Below the pieces are notes generated by a model. The model saw only the letters and a list, made by a program, of their open reading frames with translations. It ran no database searches and was not told the DNA's origin. Shown here piece by piece: positions 50,182 through 61,755 of a DNA stretch of 64,000 bases. The translations under genes and the position numbers were made by a program. How positions within the stretch are numbered: position 1 is the first letter of the stretch; each line of letters starts with the position of its first letter. The stretch comes from Quillaja saponaria. Lineage: Eukaryota; Streptophyta; Magnoliopsida; Fabales; Quillajaceae. The stretch spans positions 15,580,001 through 15,644,000 of the forward strand of contig CM055613.1 of the NCBI GenBank assembly GCA_029379385.1. Reading direction: 5' to 3'.

Positions 50182-50675
50182 TGCTGAAGCAGAGAGAGAG
50201 AAAGAGAGAGTAGAAGTGGGCTTCGTGTAGCAGAGAAATGCAGGGATTCTGGTGGTGGAGTTTGCGGTTTAATAGAGTATCTACTAACTTGAATTTACAA
50301 TTATAGCCCTTGCTTATATTAGTACTTATTTTGTGGTGTAAGTAAATTAGTCAATTGGGTGGTTGAGATGATTTTGAACGCCCGGCAGGTAAAGCTGGTA
50401 TGTTGGGACTCGGGAGGGATGAGTCAATTTGACGACGGTGAAAACTTCAATGGTAAGTTAATATAATAATTTTGATATTGTGGTAACGAGTTACATTTTG
50501 ATATTAGAATATAATTTAAAAAGATAAGTCTCACAATAATCTTTACGGATAATTTGAAAAAATAAAAAATTTATGAGATTTAAAATATCTTTTTTGCAAT
50601 TTCACCCAAAATATTTTATAATTAATTTTGTCCCATATGGGACATTTTAAATAGGCTAAATTGGCATTTAAAATA
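50182..50675 (-). promoter_or_regulatory. upstream region of the intact SHMT gene
   Basis: GA-rich (minus strand) 5' UTR immediately before the start codon, then about 460 bp of AT-rich sequence up to a foldback element. The promoter should lie here. I cannot fix the transcription start or specific elements. The foldback repeat starts only 494 bp from the start codon. Confidence 0.45.
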
Positions 50676-51029
50676 GGTTAAATTATACTTTTAGTTCTTA
50701 TAATATAATTGAAAATTCAGCTTTATGCTTATATTTCAAAAAGTTTAAATATCATCTTTAGAGTTTTAAAAATTATGTAATTTGGTTCATGTTGTTATTT
50801 TTTGTTAGATTTAACTTAATGGAGGTGACATGTCAAACAAGTATCATGACATATGGATAAGCTATGTAGAACATTGTTTGAGAAAAAATCATAAATGGCC
50901 CACTTTTTAAAACATAAATTTAAAATGGATCACTTTTGAAACTAATATTAAAAATGAACCAAATTTGCCAACTCACAGCGCCATGTCAGCTACCACATCT
51001 ACCATAACAGCCAAAAAAAAAAAAAGTAT

Positions 51030-52278
51030 GAACAGTAACTTCATGAACCCAACTCACAAAGTTACTGTTCACTTTTATTTTTTTCCCTTCCGTTTGTTGT
51101 ATTTTTTGTAAGTGAGAAGAAAAAATTATAATTATTTTTTTTTTAAGTGAGAAATCTTTTTTATCATTTTTCAAAAATTAAAAAATAAAAATAAAAGTAT
51201 ATGAATAGTAACTTCGTGAGTTGGACTCACGAAGTTACTATTTAGTTTTTATTTTTATTTTTTTTTATCTTGATAAAATTTTGGGGATATTTTTTATTTT
51301 TATCTTGAAAAAATTTATCCCAATATTACAACAACAAAAAATAAACAATAAACAATAACATCGTGATCCCAACCCACAAAATTACTATTATTTGTTTTAT
51401 AATTTTTATTTTTTTGAGTATAAAGAAATTATTTTATCCTTCTTAAAATAAATCAAAACCTTAACCTACGAAGTTACTATTTCAAATAAATCAATACTTG
51501 CATTTATAGGAAAAAACAAAATAAATAAATAAATAGTAACTTCGTGGATTAGAGCTTTAATTTATTTGAAAAAGGGTAAAAAATTTCTTTCTACTAAAAA
51601 ATAAAATAAAAATTACAAAACAAATAACAGTAACTTTGTGGGTTGGGATCACGACGTTACTGTTTATTTTTATTTTTTTGTGGTTGTAATATTGGGATAA
51701 ATTTTTTCATGATAAAAATAAAAATATATATTCACTGATAAAGGGAATATGATTTTACCAAGAAATGATTTTATTAAGAAAAAATTATTAATTCATCCAT
51801 TATTGTCTTACTAAATATATAGATTAAAAAATACAAGGAAGAAAATAAAATAAAAATAAATGAATAGTAACTTCATGTGTTGGGCTCACAAAATAACTGT
51901 TTATGTGTTTTTTTTTTTTTTTTGAAACATTGTAAATTTTTAAATCAACTGATAAAAAAATTACCAAACAAACAACAGTAACTTCGTGGATTAAGATCAC
52001 GAAGTTAGTGTTTATTTTTATTTTTTTATGGTTGTAATTTTGGGGTAAATTTTTTCAAGATAAATAAAAAAAAAAAAAAAACTATTAATGAATAGTAACT
52101 TTGTGAGTTGGACACATGAAGTTATTATTCATATATTTTTAATTTTTGAAAAATGATAAAAAAAATTCTCAATTAAAAAAAATAAATAATTTTTTCTTTC
52201 TCACTTAAAAAAAATTAAAATGAAATACGAAATTATAAAAAAAAAAAAAAAAAAAAACAGTAACTTCGTGAGTTGCCT
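51030..52278. repeat. array of about ten short palindromic units in the foldback core
   Basis: The core is built of repeated AGTAACTTCGTG..CACGAAGTTACT hairpins separated by A/T-rich spacers. Units lie near 51030-51070, 51204-51242, 51350-51390, 51468-51482 with 51532-51550, 51627-51665, 51862-51903, 51974-52013, 52090-52132 and a half unit at 52257-52275. The best, 51204-51242, has perfect 18-bp arms around TGG. Spacers are also inverted relative to each other (TTATCCCAATATTACAAC near 51316 against its complement near 51683). Confidence 0.9.
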
Positions 52279-52462
52279 GATGTGGCTGGCTGACGTGATA
52301 TGACAAATTTGGTCCATTTTCAATATTAGTTTCAAAAATGGTCCATTTTAAATTTATGTTTTAAAAATTGGACCATTCTATGATTTTTTTTTTTTTTTTC
52401 CACATTGTTTGCCATGTCACTTGCAGTTAAGTTAGATCTGACGAAAAAAGCAGATTTGATCG

Positions 52463-52831
52463 CAATTACACTTTTAGTTCCTATAATTTGATCGCAAATT
52501 CAATTGCATTCTTATATTTCAAAAAGCTAAAATGTTATCTTTACAATTTCAAAAACCATGCAATATGGTTCTTGTTGTCGCTTTCCATCATATTTAACTT
52601 AATGAGAGGTAAAATGGGTGACTTGTCAAATATGCATTATGACACGTGGATAAATTACATAAGATACTATTTGTCACGTCACCTCTCGTTAAGTTAGATT
52701 TAACGAAATGTAACAAAATAGACCATATTGTGTGATTTTTGAAACTATAAAATGATATTTTGACTTTTTGAAGTATAGGAACAAAATTAAATTTTAGGTT
52801 AAATTATAGGAACTAAAAGCATTATTAAACC
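52463..52831. mobile_element. inner MITE-like unit forming the right end of the foldback element
   Basis: About 370 bp with its own long imperfect inverted repeats: ACACTTTTAGTTCCTATAAT at the left, and its counterpart at the right where TTATAGGAACTAAAAGC precedes the end. Both arms reach inward to TTAACTTAATGAGAGG and its complement CCTCTCGTTAAGTTAGA. It seems to be a compact relative either inserted into, or acting as the end of, the larger foldback. Confidence 0.65.
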
Positions 52832-53492
52832 TTAGAAATATTATCAATCAGGTTAAATTTTTTGTTCTCTACCCATAAGTTAGTAAAGAAATAGAAATTA
52901 AATATATTTGGTCACTTATTAAAATATTCAAATCATCACAAAATCAAAATTTTATGATTTTGAAAGAGAGAGTGCATGAGAAAGTAGTCAAAAGAAACGA
53001 TAGATGAGGAAAGTAACATTTTTTCTAACTTAGCCAACATGAGAAAAATATTAAATTTTAAGACACATCAATATTTATTATCTAAAATATTAATGGTGTT
53101 AGGTTGAGAAAAAAAAGTGCAAATATTTTGAAAGTTATGAAACAGATTTGACAGGAAAAATACTTTTAAAACAAATTTGTTAGAAATGTGATATTTTAGA
53201 TATGATAGATTTAATTTTACTAGAGCTCTATAATTTAGTTAACAAACGAACAAATTCAAACTTGATTAAAAATTGACGATTGAAAGGAAAAACATTGGAA
53301 ACAAAATTTTAAAAATTCGACACTTTATTTGTTTGGATTGATGAAAAACTAATGGAGTTACAAAATAATTTTTCGTTAAAGTATTAAAATTCTTGATTTT
53401 AATTTTAGAATACCAAAATACAATTGTCCTAACTTTTAAAAGATCAATAATTTTTATAAAGTTTGTTATAATTTTACAAAAGCAATATGTCA
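52832..53492. other. AT-rich intergenic sequence; nothing recognised
   Basis: No gene or repeat identified. Confidence 0.5.
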
Positions 53493-53850
53493 TCTATATA
53501 ATATATTATAAAATTGTTACTTGATAAGTGTTGACACGTCAACAAATCATTCAATTAATATTTTGGCATATTAGTTTTATAATCTGACACGTCAACTAGC
53601 ACCTAATACTTTTATGCCACATCAACTAATTTATTATCTTTTTATAATAATAAAAAATTAGGTTGATGGGGTTTGAACCATAAACCTCTCAAAAGAAATC
53701 TATAAAATTGTTACTTAAGAATTCGTTAAATGAGATGTTGAGACATTAGCAAGTCATTCAACTAATATTTTGATACACCAGTTTTATAAATCTGACATTC
53801 AGATAGGTTGATGGGGTTTTGACCATAAACCTCTCAAAAAGATATAACAA
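53493..53850. repeat. tandem dimer of a 150-200 bp repeat, possible Helitron 5' end
   Basis: Two head-to-tail copies: each begins TATAAAATTGTTACTT, contains TCATTCAA.TAATATTTTG and TTTTATAA.TCTGACA, and ends in GGTTGATGGGGTTT..ACCATAAACCTCTC. The first copy starts with TCTATATAATATATTATAAA directly after an A, as Helitrons do. A CTAG followed by T occurs at 54325-54328. No strong 3' hairpin was found, so the Helitron reading is weak; the dimer itself is clear. Confidence 0.6.
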
Positions 53851-55504
53851 ATCAATAACCACTTTGACAAGCTAATTATTTGTTACATTAACTCATAAAT
53901 AATATAGGAACGTATTAAGTTTTAACAGAAATAAGAAAAAAAAACCACTAGGTTTAATTATTTAAGTAACTGAACATTCACACTTTTTCATATAAATCTG
54001 TTTATCCAATAGCACCAATAAATTAAAAGAAAATTCTCATAAAATTTTATATTTTAGTTTAATTTTCTTAAACCTGCCATCTAAATTCAAAATAAATAAA
54101 TAATTTAAAATATCATTTTCTACTACACTTCAATAAAAATAAGATATGTAGGGTTCATACAACATGTACAAAAAATATATAATCAATTAATATTATTATA
54201 TTCTCACATATTTAATATATAAAAAAAAAAAGCTTTATAAGTTTTGAAGATTTTAAAGTAGAAATTATATTAAAATAGTATAAGAAATAAAGTAACATGT
54301 ACATTTTATGGAGCCCGAATACATCTAGTAGTTTACAAAATTTATTCCCAAATATATTTTAGATATTAAATTAAAATATTTTATACCACTTTTACTCTTT
54401 TTTTTATTTTTATTTTTGTGGTTAAGGATTAATCAAGTAGACAATTCTACAAAAAAAAGATAGATAATATAAATTCAAAAAAAAATAATAAATTTGTAAC
54501 ATAATCATTAATGGAAGAATAAAACCTTTTGACAATAATAATATATTCTCATCCTCTCCTTTCCTGTCTTTCTCTTAAAAAACAAGCTAATATTTTCCCT
54601 TTAATTTGTATGAGTGTTTTTATTATTCACTTATCTATTTTGTCTACAAGTACTAGGATTTATCTTTTAAATTCATATAGATTTATATTTTTAAAATTCT
54701 TATCATGAAGAAATAAATAATATAAGAAGATACTTATTTTATTTAATTTTTAATATTTTTTTTTACTTTTATATGTGTAAAATATGTTTTTTTATTTTAT
54801 TAAAACTATTACAAATTTTATTTTATTTTTTTTAAAATGAGGTAAACATAATTTGTAGTTTTTAAAATAAGAAACTAAAATCTTAGGAAAAAAAAGAAAA
54901 GAAACTAAAATGTAGAGGACAATATAAAAGAAGTAAGTACTTAGAACTCATTTTGGAAAGAAAAAATTAAAAATAAAACTTATTGGTCTTTTACAAGGCC
55001 AGACATGACTTCTAGTATATTGAAAATAAAATCAAAACTTATTAATATTTTTCTCTAAATTATTTTGTAACTCAGTTAGTTTTTGACTTTTGTCCTTCTA
55101 AGAGAGAGTGTGTCCAATTTTCTAAAATTTGAACTGATTATTGTTTTAATATATATTAAAATAACTTTGATCTGAATTTTCCAAATTTTGAACATGAATG
55201 CTTATCGTCTATCTAAGGAGTGAGAGTTTCCATCTATAAGAGAGTATAATTTATGATTTGAGTTGAGTTATTCTTCTTATCATTGAAACTCAAGGAGTAA
55301 TACTAAATAATAAAATAATTATAACAATTTTTTCATTAATTATAAGAAAATATCTCACAAGTTCATGATTTGACTTGTCTTTCATACTAACGAACTCATA
55401 AATAAGAAAAGTAAGTGTTTGAGATTTCAACTGTGGTATATCGGACATCAGTATAAAAATTAAAACATTTTTAATATATGTATATATAAATTAATGTTTT
55501 AAAT
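53851..55504. other. AT-rich intergenic sequence; nothing recognised
   Basis: Very AT-rich with many homopolymer runs. No coding region or paired repeat seen. Confidence 0.5.
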
Positions 55505-56139
55505 TGTGAATACATATGTTGACTTGGACCCCTTAGGCCCATTAGGCTCAATTAGGCCGAAGACTTTAAGGAAGTCTCTCCAAAGCTCAAGGTAAGCTCT
55601 TTCTCCCTCAAAAGCTCTCATCTTTCACTTTACTTTATTGACATGAGCTTTGGAGAGGGACCTCGGGCAATGTCAGACCTTCCTTTCTTCTTGTATATTT
55701 CAGGTTTATCGAAAAGCACCCGAGGATCCCTGAGCTTGGAGGACCACCCCTACAACCCTACCAGTGGACCAATCGAGCAGACCTCACATCTAGTGAACCA
55801 CTCGAGTAGACCTCACATCTAGTGAACCACTCGAGTAGCTCACTACCAGTAGACTACCCAAGAAGACCTCACTACTAATGGACCACCCGAGCAGACCTCA
55901 TTATCAGTGGACCATCTGAGCAGACCTCTCTATTAGTGAATCACCTAAGTAGACCTCCATATTAGTGGATTACCCGAGCAGACCTCCTTACTAGTGGACC
56001 ACCCAAGCAGACCACCCTCTAGTGGACTACCCGAGCAAGCAGACCTCCTACTAATGGACCACCCAAGTAAGCCTCCCCACTATTGGACCACCTAAGCCGA
56101 CCTCCTACTAATGAACCACCTAACCTAGGAGCTCGGACA
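55505..56139 (+). repeat. probable LTR carrying a minisatellite
   Basis: Begins TGTGAATACATATGTTGACTT and ends GCTCGGACA. A primer-site-like TGAAGCGTCATCTGTAGAA follows at 56143, reminiscent of the TGGCGCCGTCTGTGG site after some plant gypsy LTRs. The same start (TGTTAATACATATGTTGACTT) recurs at 61523 with the same GGAAAGTCTCTCC-like and CTCAAGGTAAG segments and the same minisatellite. This supports an LTR pair of a heavily decayed element about 6.2 kb long. No protein domain could be read between them. Confidence 0.6.
55741..56120 (+). repeat. roughly 30-bp minisatellite, about 12 units
   Basis: Unit close to AGTGGACCACCCGAGCAG followed by ACCTC and 5-8 variable bases; period about 29-32. 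Units are imperfect. It is a tandem array without conserved repeats and unique spacers, so it is not a CRISPR. The same unit forms the array at 61607-61752. Confidence 0.9.
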
Positions 56140-56644
56140 AATCTGAAGCGTCATCTGTAGAAAACCTAAACAATTTGGGTTTTTTGATTCTTACCCAGCT
56201 TTCCCTTTTGACATCTCGTGAAGTGTCTTACAACTTACCTCACGGGAGGCCTAAAGATCTCTGAAGACCTTATGGGGAATCAACCTCGTGGAAGTGCAGA
56301 GCTCAGTCTAAAACTTAGGTCCAAAAGATTAGCACGGTCACTAACTTAGCAAGGTAATTTGTACTTGGTGGTATGATGGACTGGTGATTCATTCCACCCC
56401 CACTCTGCTACTTATAGCTCGAGATCCAACTATTAGATTGATCGATCAGTAAAGCCTAATCAATTGCAAAAAAAAAGCACCTAAGAAAGCCTGCATGATG
56501 GTCAGGTGTCAACGCCAAGGAGCCCTACCCAAGAGTCATCCTGGCCCTGCTTGGTAAAAACCCATGTAAGGAAGCTGGCATGACATCGGGGTACCAAACC
56601 AAGGAGGCTTGCTTAAGAGTCATCTCAACCCTGCCAGATGAAAA
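56140..56644. other. interior of the decayed LTR element with a 75-80 bp repeated segment
   Basis: A segment of the type AAGGAAGCCTGCATGATG..TCAACGCCAAGG..AAGAGTCA occurs at about 56485-56565 and 56570-56640, and a third time at 57868-57940. No open frame of note. Confidence 0.6.
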
Positions 56645-57837
56645 TGTCATACTCCCAGATGGAGGTATGACTAGCCGGAGGAATGGGTGTTCATACCCCC
56701 GTAACCCTAAATATTCAAGTAATATATATCACAACTTAAAAACACATTATAGTTAAGACTACCAAAATATTATAAAGTTAGAATAAAATCCAATATCGAC
56801 AATTAAGCATAAACGATTACTGTAAATATTGGCAAAAGTTCCCCGTACGGTGGAACATACCCATAACATATATAATCAACCCGGTTACAAAATCAATAGT
56901 AATCAGAATATAAAGGGGAGCTCCGCTCTTGACAAAACATGTAATCACCATAGTGAACTATATATATATATTAATAATGCATAACCCCTAAAGTGACTGC
57001 AACTGCCCTCCTTTAAGCTCTAAGAATACGATATCCGAGATATATCTTGCCGCAACAGAGTCGGCAGATAGCAACTCTATAGAGATCAATAGTAGTTTCC
57101 TATAAACTAAAAAAAACAATCACAAAGGAAATAGTGAGTCACAAGGACTCAGTGAGAAAATTATGTACCCTACATGTACCAGCATCATACAATACATATA
57201 TCATAGTTTAAGACTCATGTTTAACTTTATTTATGCACGTACGTGATTATTATGGTCATACGATCACAATTCACTTAATTCACAATTTCAAAATAGCAAG
57301 CAAATCATACAAACAAACCAACAATTAAACATCCAATTAAACAATCAAAGGGCCAACGAGTAACTCAACCCCGCACAATAATATTTCCCTCCACCGAGCA
57401 TTTACACGTTCGCACAACAAGTGATTCTCCGTACACAAATCCATCCTACCAGGGCTGAGCACTCCAATTGTTTTCAAAACAATTGTCAGAATCAAAATAA
57501 CTCATATCAACTTTTAAATTCAAATAGCCTAGGTGTAGCTGGACTTTAATTTCAAAGATGAAAATCATTTCTTAGAAAACTTTATATTGTTGGCCCTTAT
57601 CAATTACATTCAATATCAATCACATATTATTCAATTAAGTTATTGAAATAACTCATTTATTTATTTTGTTTTATAACACAACAATTCAAATACACTTATA
57701 GTTGCACCCAAAAATCTGATAACCATAAAGCACATAATTCACTCACAGCTCAAGTACGTGATTTGTCAGTCTGTCTAATCTGTGATGATATCAAAATATT
57801 CTCGACACGCTCTAAAGTTGAAAATCATAAATTCATA
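56645..57837. repeat. 1.2-kb direct repeat, copy 1
   Basis: Starts TGTCATACTCCC and matches 58222-59436 along its whole length, including GGCCGGAGGAATG-like, ATTCAAGTAATAT, GGTGGAACATA, GTGAGTCACAAGGACTCA and TCGACACGCTCTAAAG blocks. The two copies diverge abruptly after AAATTCATA. Composition and the TGTCATAC start suggest an LTR or part of one. Confidence 0.85.
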
Positions 57838-58221
57838 TATTAAATTATCGGATTATAATAGAAAACCCACATAAGGAAGCCTGCATGATGTTTGGGTATC
57901 AACGCCAAAAAGGCATGCCTAAGATTCACCTTGGCCTGCCTAGTGGCCCTAGAATGCTAAGCGATGTCAGTAGGGCACAATCCTACAACCTGAACCATTA
58001 CGGGTCAGTCCTTAGGAATTACAAGATGATAGGATGTGTCGCTCCCTATTGGACTCTAAAAGCCGAACCCTTGTGGACGAGGTAAGACCTAGGAAGATGG
58101 CCTCGTTAGGGGATAGACCAACTGGTTAGACCACTCCAAAAAACCATTTTGCCATGTCTGAGCAGTAAGGGGCTAACTCATGACTTAGGTTTATACCAGG
58201 TGATAGACCGACCTGTTAGAC
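57838..58221. other. 384-bp segment between the direct repeats
   Basis: Contains the third copy of the 75-80 bp segment found just left of copy 1. This favours tandem duplication of a roughly 1.58-kb unit over a retrotransposon whose interior happens to be this short. An open frame at 57885-58085 has no recognisable motif. Confidence 0.6.
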
Positions 58222-59436
58222 TGTCATACCCCCTAAAATAGAGGTATGATTGGCCGGAGGAATGAGTGTCCATACTCCTATAACCCTGAATATTCAAGTA
58301 ATATGCATCATAACTTAGAAACACTTTATAGTTAAGACTACCAAAATATTATAGAGTTAAAATAGAATCCAGTATCGAGAATTAAATATAAAAGATTATT
58401 GAAAATATTGGCAGAAGTTTCCCTTACGGTGGAACATATCTATCACATATATAATCAACCTGGTCATAAAGTCAATAGTAAATTATAATATCAAAATATA
58501 CAGGGGAGCTCTGTTCCTAACAAAACATATAATCACCATGGTGAACTAATACATATATATATATATATATATAATACATAACACCTAGGGTGATTGCAAG
58601 CATCATCCGTTATGCTCCAAGTATGTGATATCCGAGATATACCTTGCCGCTGTAGAGTTAGCAGGTGGCAACTATATAGCAATCAACCTCGGTTTCCTGA
58701 AAGCTAAAAAAAAATAACCACAAGGAAATGGTGAGTCACAAGGACTCAATGAGTAAATTATATATCTTACGGGTACCAACATCATACAACACATATATCA
58801 TAATTCATAACTCATATTAAATCTATTGATGCATGTACGTGATTATCATGATCATACAATAACAGTTCCCTTAATTCACAGTCCCAAAATATTCAACAAA
58901 CCATACAAGTCAATCAACACTTAAACAACCAATTAAACAATCAAATGACCAACGAGTAACTCAATCCCGCACAATAATATTCTCCCCCACCAGTCATTAA
59001 CACCCCTGCACAATAAGTGATTCTCCGTACACAAATCCATACCACCGGGGCTAAGCACTCCAATTGTTTTCAAAACAGTTGTCAGAATCAGAATAACTCA
59101 AATCAACTTTCCAATTCAAGTAACCTAGGTGCACCTTGACTTTAATTTCAAAAATGAAAACCATTTTTCAGAAAAATTTCAGGTTGTTAGCTCTTATTAA
59201 CCACAGTCAATGTGAAACACATCTCATCTAGTTAAATCACTTAAATCACTCATTTGCTTAATTTTTATTATCACACATCATTCCAAGTATACATATAATT
59301 ACACCCAAAAAAATCTAATAACTGTAAAGCACATAATTCACTCACTGCTCAAGTACGTAATTCGTCAGTTCGTCTAGGCTGTGATGGTGTCGGAATATCC
59401 TCGACACGCTCTAAAGCTGAAAATCATAAATTCATA
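58222..59436. repeat. 1.2-kb direct repeat, copy 2
   Basis: Starts TGTCATACCCCC. Homologous to 56645-57837 with scattered substitutions and small indels, including a longer (TA)n run at about 58552-58572. Sequence to the right of 59436 has no counterpart next to copy 1. Confidence 0.85.
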
Positions 59437-61522
59437 GGTTACTAATAATCATTTAAAAATTAATTTTACGATTTCTTATAATATGTTTCTTAAAGCAAGG
59501 TTAATTAATTCGATATATTCCTTAATTTAACTTTCATAACTTAACATTACCCTGTATATATTAAAATTAATTTCCATATATATATATATATTAAAATTTA
59601 ACTTTAACTAGTTATCTTATCAAATACCGGAAAATGAGTTGCTTGCATAATTGTGTATATAAATATACATATTACTCATCTAACATTAGTTTCCAATTTA
59701 TTTATGCTCAATTCCTAATTCAATTAAACTAATTTTTAATTTTCTTTCTACCATATTTATACTCTTACTCTAAGATTTACACTATATTATCATTTCATAA
59801 GTTCTTTGGTCCTAAGTCTTTACTCATTTTTAAGGCCTAATTGAACACTATGTCACTCACATCAACTTGCAACCTCACGACAAGGGACAAAATACCACAC
59901 TCAAACCTCCTAAGCTTTCATGGATGAACTAAACACTATTACGGGTGGTTGGCTGCCAAAACAGAGCATGAAAGCACTTCATTCATGCCTGTTGCAGCGA
60001 GGACCAGATTTACATCCTGTTTCCTCCAACTTGCGGCAGTGCACCCCATACCTCCAATTTCCAGTCAACAGCACCGTACATCCTCACTTTGTTTCCTTCT
60101 CAATTCCAAGATGCTGCCTAAGACTCCCACAACCACCATCCGTATTCCATCTCTTCAACTCATAACCTAATTAACTCAAGTAAAAATAAGGGAGAAAAGA
60201 AGAAATGATTTAGCTAAACTCAAAGAATCCCCTAGCAGCAAAACGACGTTAAACAAGAAAAGCATACACAAACATAACAAGGCAGCCTACATGTTTTCAC
60301 CACTTTCTCATACCTCTAAGATTTTCTAGCTTCACTTCGCTACCCACACGTCCAAAAACTTAAACCGAGGTCTGTTCATTCCTTGGCTCCATCACTTCCC
60401 AAAACCGCACAGCAAAATCCCCAAAACTAGTCCATCCAACGCCCATTCACCTAGCTTGCAAGAATTCATCAACCAAATAAGTGAAGACATTGACGAAATT
60501 GATAAACTAGGTGCAAGGAAACAGAAATTTAATGCGCTACCATGAACTCAATGAGGCAGCCATCGAATTGCAGCTTCGTGCATCAACACAGGAAACAAAG
60601 GCAGCATCTCACACACTGAAGGCGGTGGAAATGGTGAGGCAGGAAGCAAAACAACAAAACAAAAAAAGAATAAAATATTGCTACTAATAAAATATCTTTT
60701 AAACATGCGGTACTTATTGCCCTTCCAATATATATTTATTTATATATATTTAGATAATTATAAATCTTTGATTTATTATATTTACACACATATACAAATT
60801 TTAACCAAATTTCATGTGATAAAAAAAAAAATCTAAATCTTCTTTAGCTAATAAGATGTGTATCTTAAATTATCCATGTATATATATCCTCTAACTTGAA
60901 TTAATTGAAATTTCTTATTTAGGTATTTAATACAATTGACATATCAACTCGAGCAGGGCTAGAATTAAAGAGAAACTAGACCAATTTTGAGCAAGACAAA
61001 AGGTTCAACTTGACAGATAACACACATCAAGGTATATAGAATTAATTTTATGCAAACTGCATATAAACTTAATGCAGGTCATTATTTAGTGACGCAAGAC
61101 ACCGTAGAGCTCCACTTCCAAGTAACTCAGGTCTCCTATGTCACAAAAATTGGCATGGTAACTAAAGTTACAAGGATACTCTAGGCATAGAGCTCACCGT
61201 TGAAGAAAAATGTTAAAGCCAAGAGCTTAGCTTTATACAAAGTAGGGATCAAAGACAAGAGCTCGCCTGTTAAGAAAGGGCTCAGCTCTACCTCTTAAGT
61301 CAAACCTAGATCAGCTACACTTCTCAGGTCGGACCCAAATCAACTCTACCTGTTAGAATAACCCCAAACTTGATTCCAGACATATCTAGACATATAAGAC
61401 AAGTTATGAGCACACAAAACGAATCATCTACTCGAGCATCTCAACCTTAACAATTTGATTACGCCCACATTGATTTCATGTTTGATTCGCCTCACTTCTC
61501 AAGCTTGTTTTCAGGAGACTGG
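59437..61522. other. no recognisable gene; possible element interior
   Basis: 59900-60660 is less AT-rich and carries two overlapping frames of 73-81 codons (59920-60170), but I recognise no domain and see no splice structure. 61090-61370 (GAGCTC..GCTC words, AACTCAGGTC..) resembles the wording of 56280-56350 and may belong to the same decayed LTR element. Confidence 0.4.
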
Positions 61523-61755
61523 TGTTAATACATATGTTGACTTGGGCCTGTTAAGGAAAGTCTCTCCTTAGCTCAAGGTAAGTCTCTCCCAAACCATCCC
61601 TGCAGTCCTACTAGTGGATCACTCGAGCAGACCTCCCTATCAATGGATTGCCCAAGCAGACCTACCTGCCAGTGGACTACTAGAGCAGATCTCCTTGCGT
61701 GGACCACCCGAGCAGACCTTCCTGCCGGTAAACCACTCGAGCAGACCTTCATGTT
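61523..61755 (+). repeat. second, truncated LTR with minisatellite
   Basis: Starts TGTTAATACATATGTTGACTT, like the unit at 55505, and carries about five minisatellite units (61607-61752). It breaks off near TTCATGTTAGG, well short of the full 635 bp of the left copy. Confidence 0.6.

Larger units (their letters stand above)
50676..52831. mobile_element. large foldback DNA element, MULE-like, non-autonomous
   Basis: 2156 bp. The left end GGTTAAATTATACTTTTAGTTC is inverted at the right end (complement of the last bases: GGTTTAATAATGCTTTTAGTTCC). The similarity extends well inward on both sides (ATTTCAAAAAG, TTAACTTAATG, GGTGACATGTC blocks). A second inverted pair, 50890-50999 against 52277-52380, also matches closely. 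Flanks TTTAAAATA and TTAGAAATA match at 7 of 9, compatible with an aged 9-bp duplication as made by Mutator-like transposases. There is no coding capacity. The AT-rich flank makes the target duplication suggestive only. Confidence 0.75.

Noticed and set aside
55741..56120. Regular repeats that could be taken for a CRISPR array
   Set aside because: There are no unique spacers, units are imperfect and contiguous, and the host is a plant.
59920..60170. Two overlapping frames of 81 and 73 codons
   Set aside because: Ser/Pro-rich translations with no known domain and no splicing signals; probably decayed element sequence.
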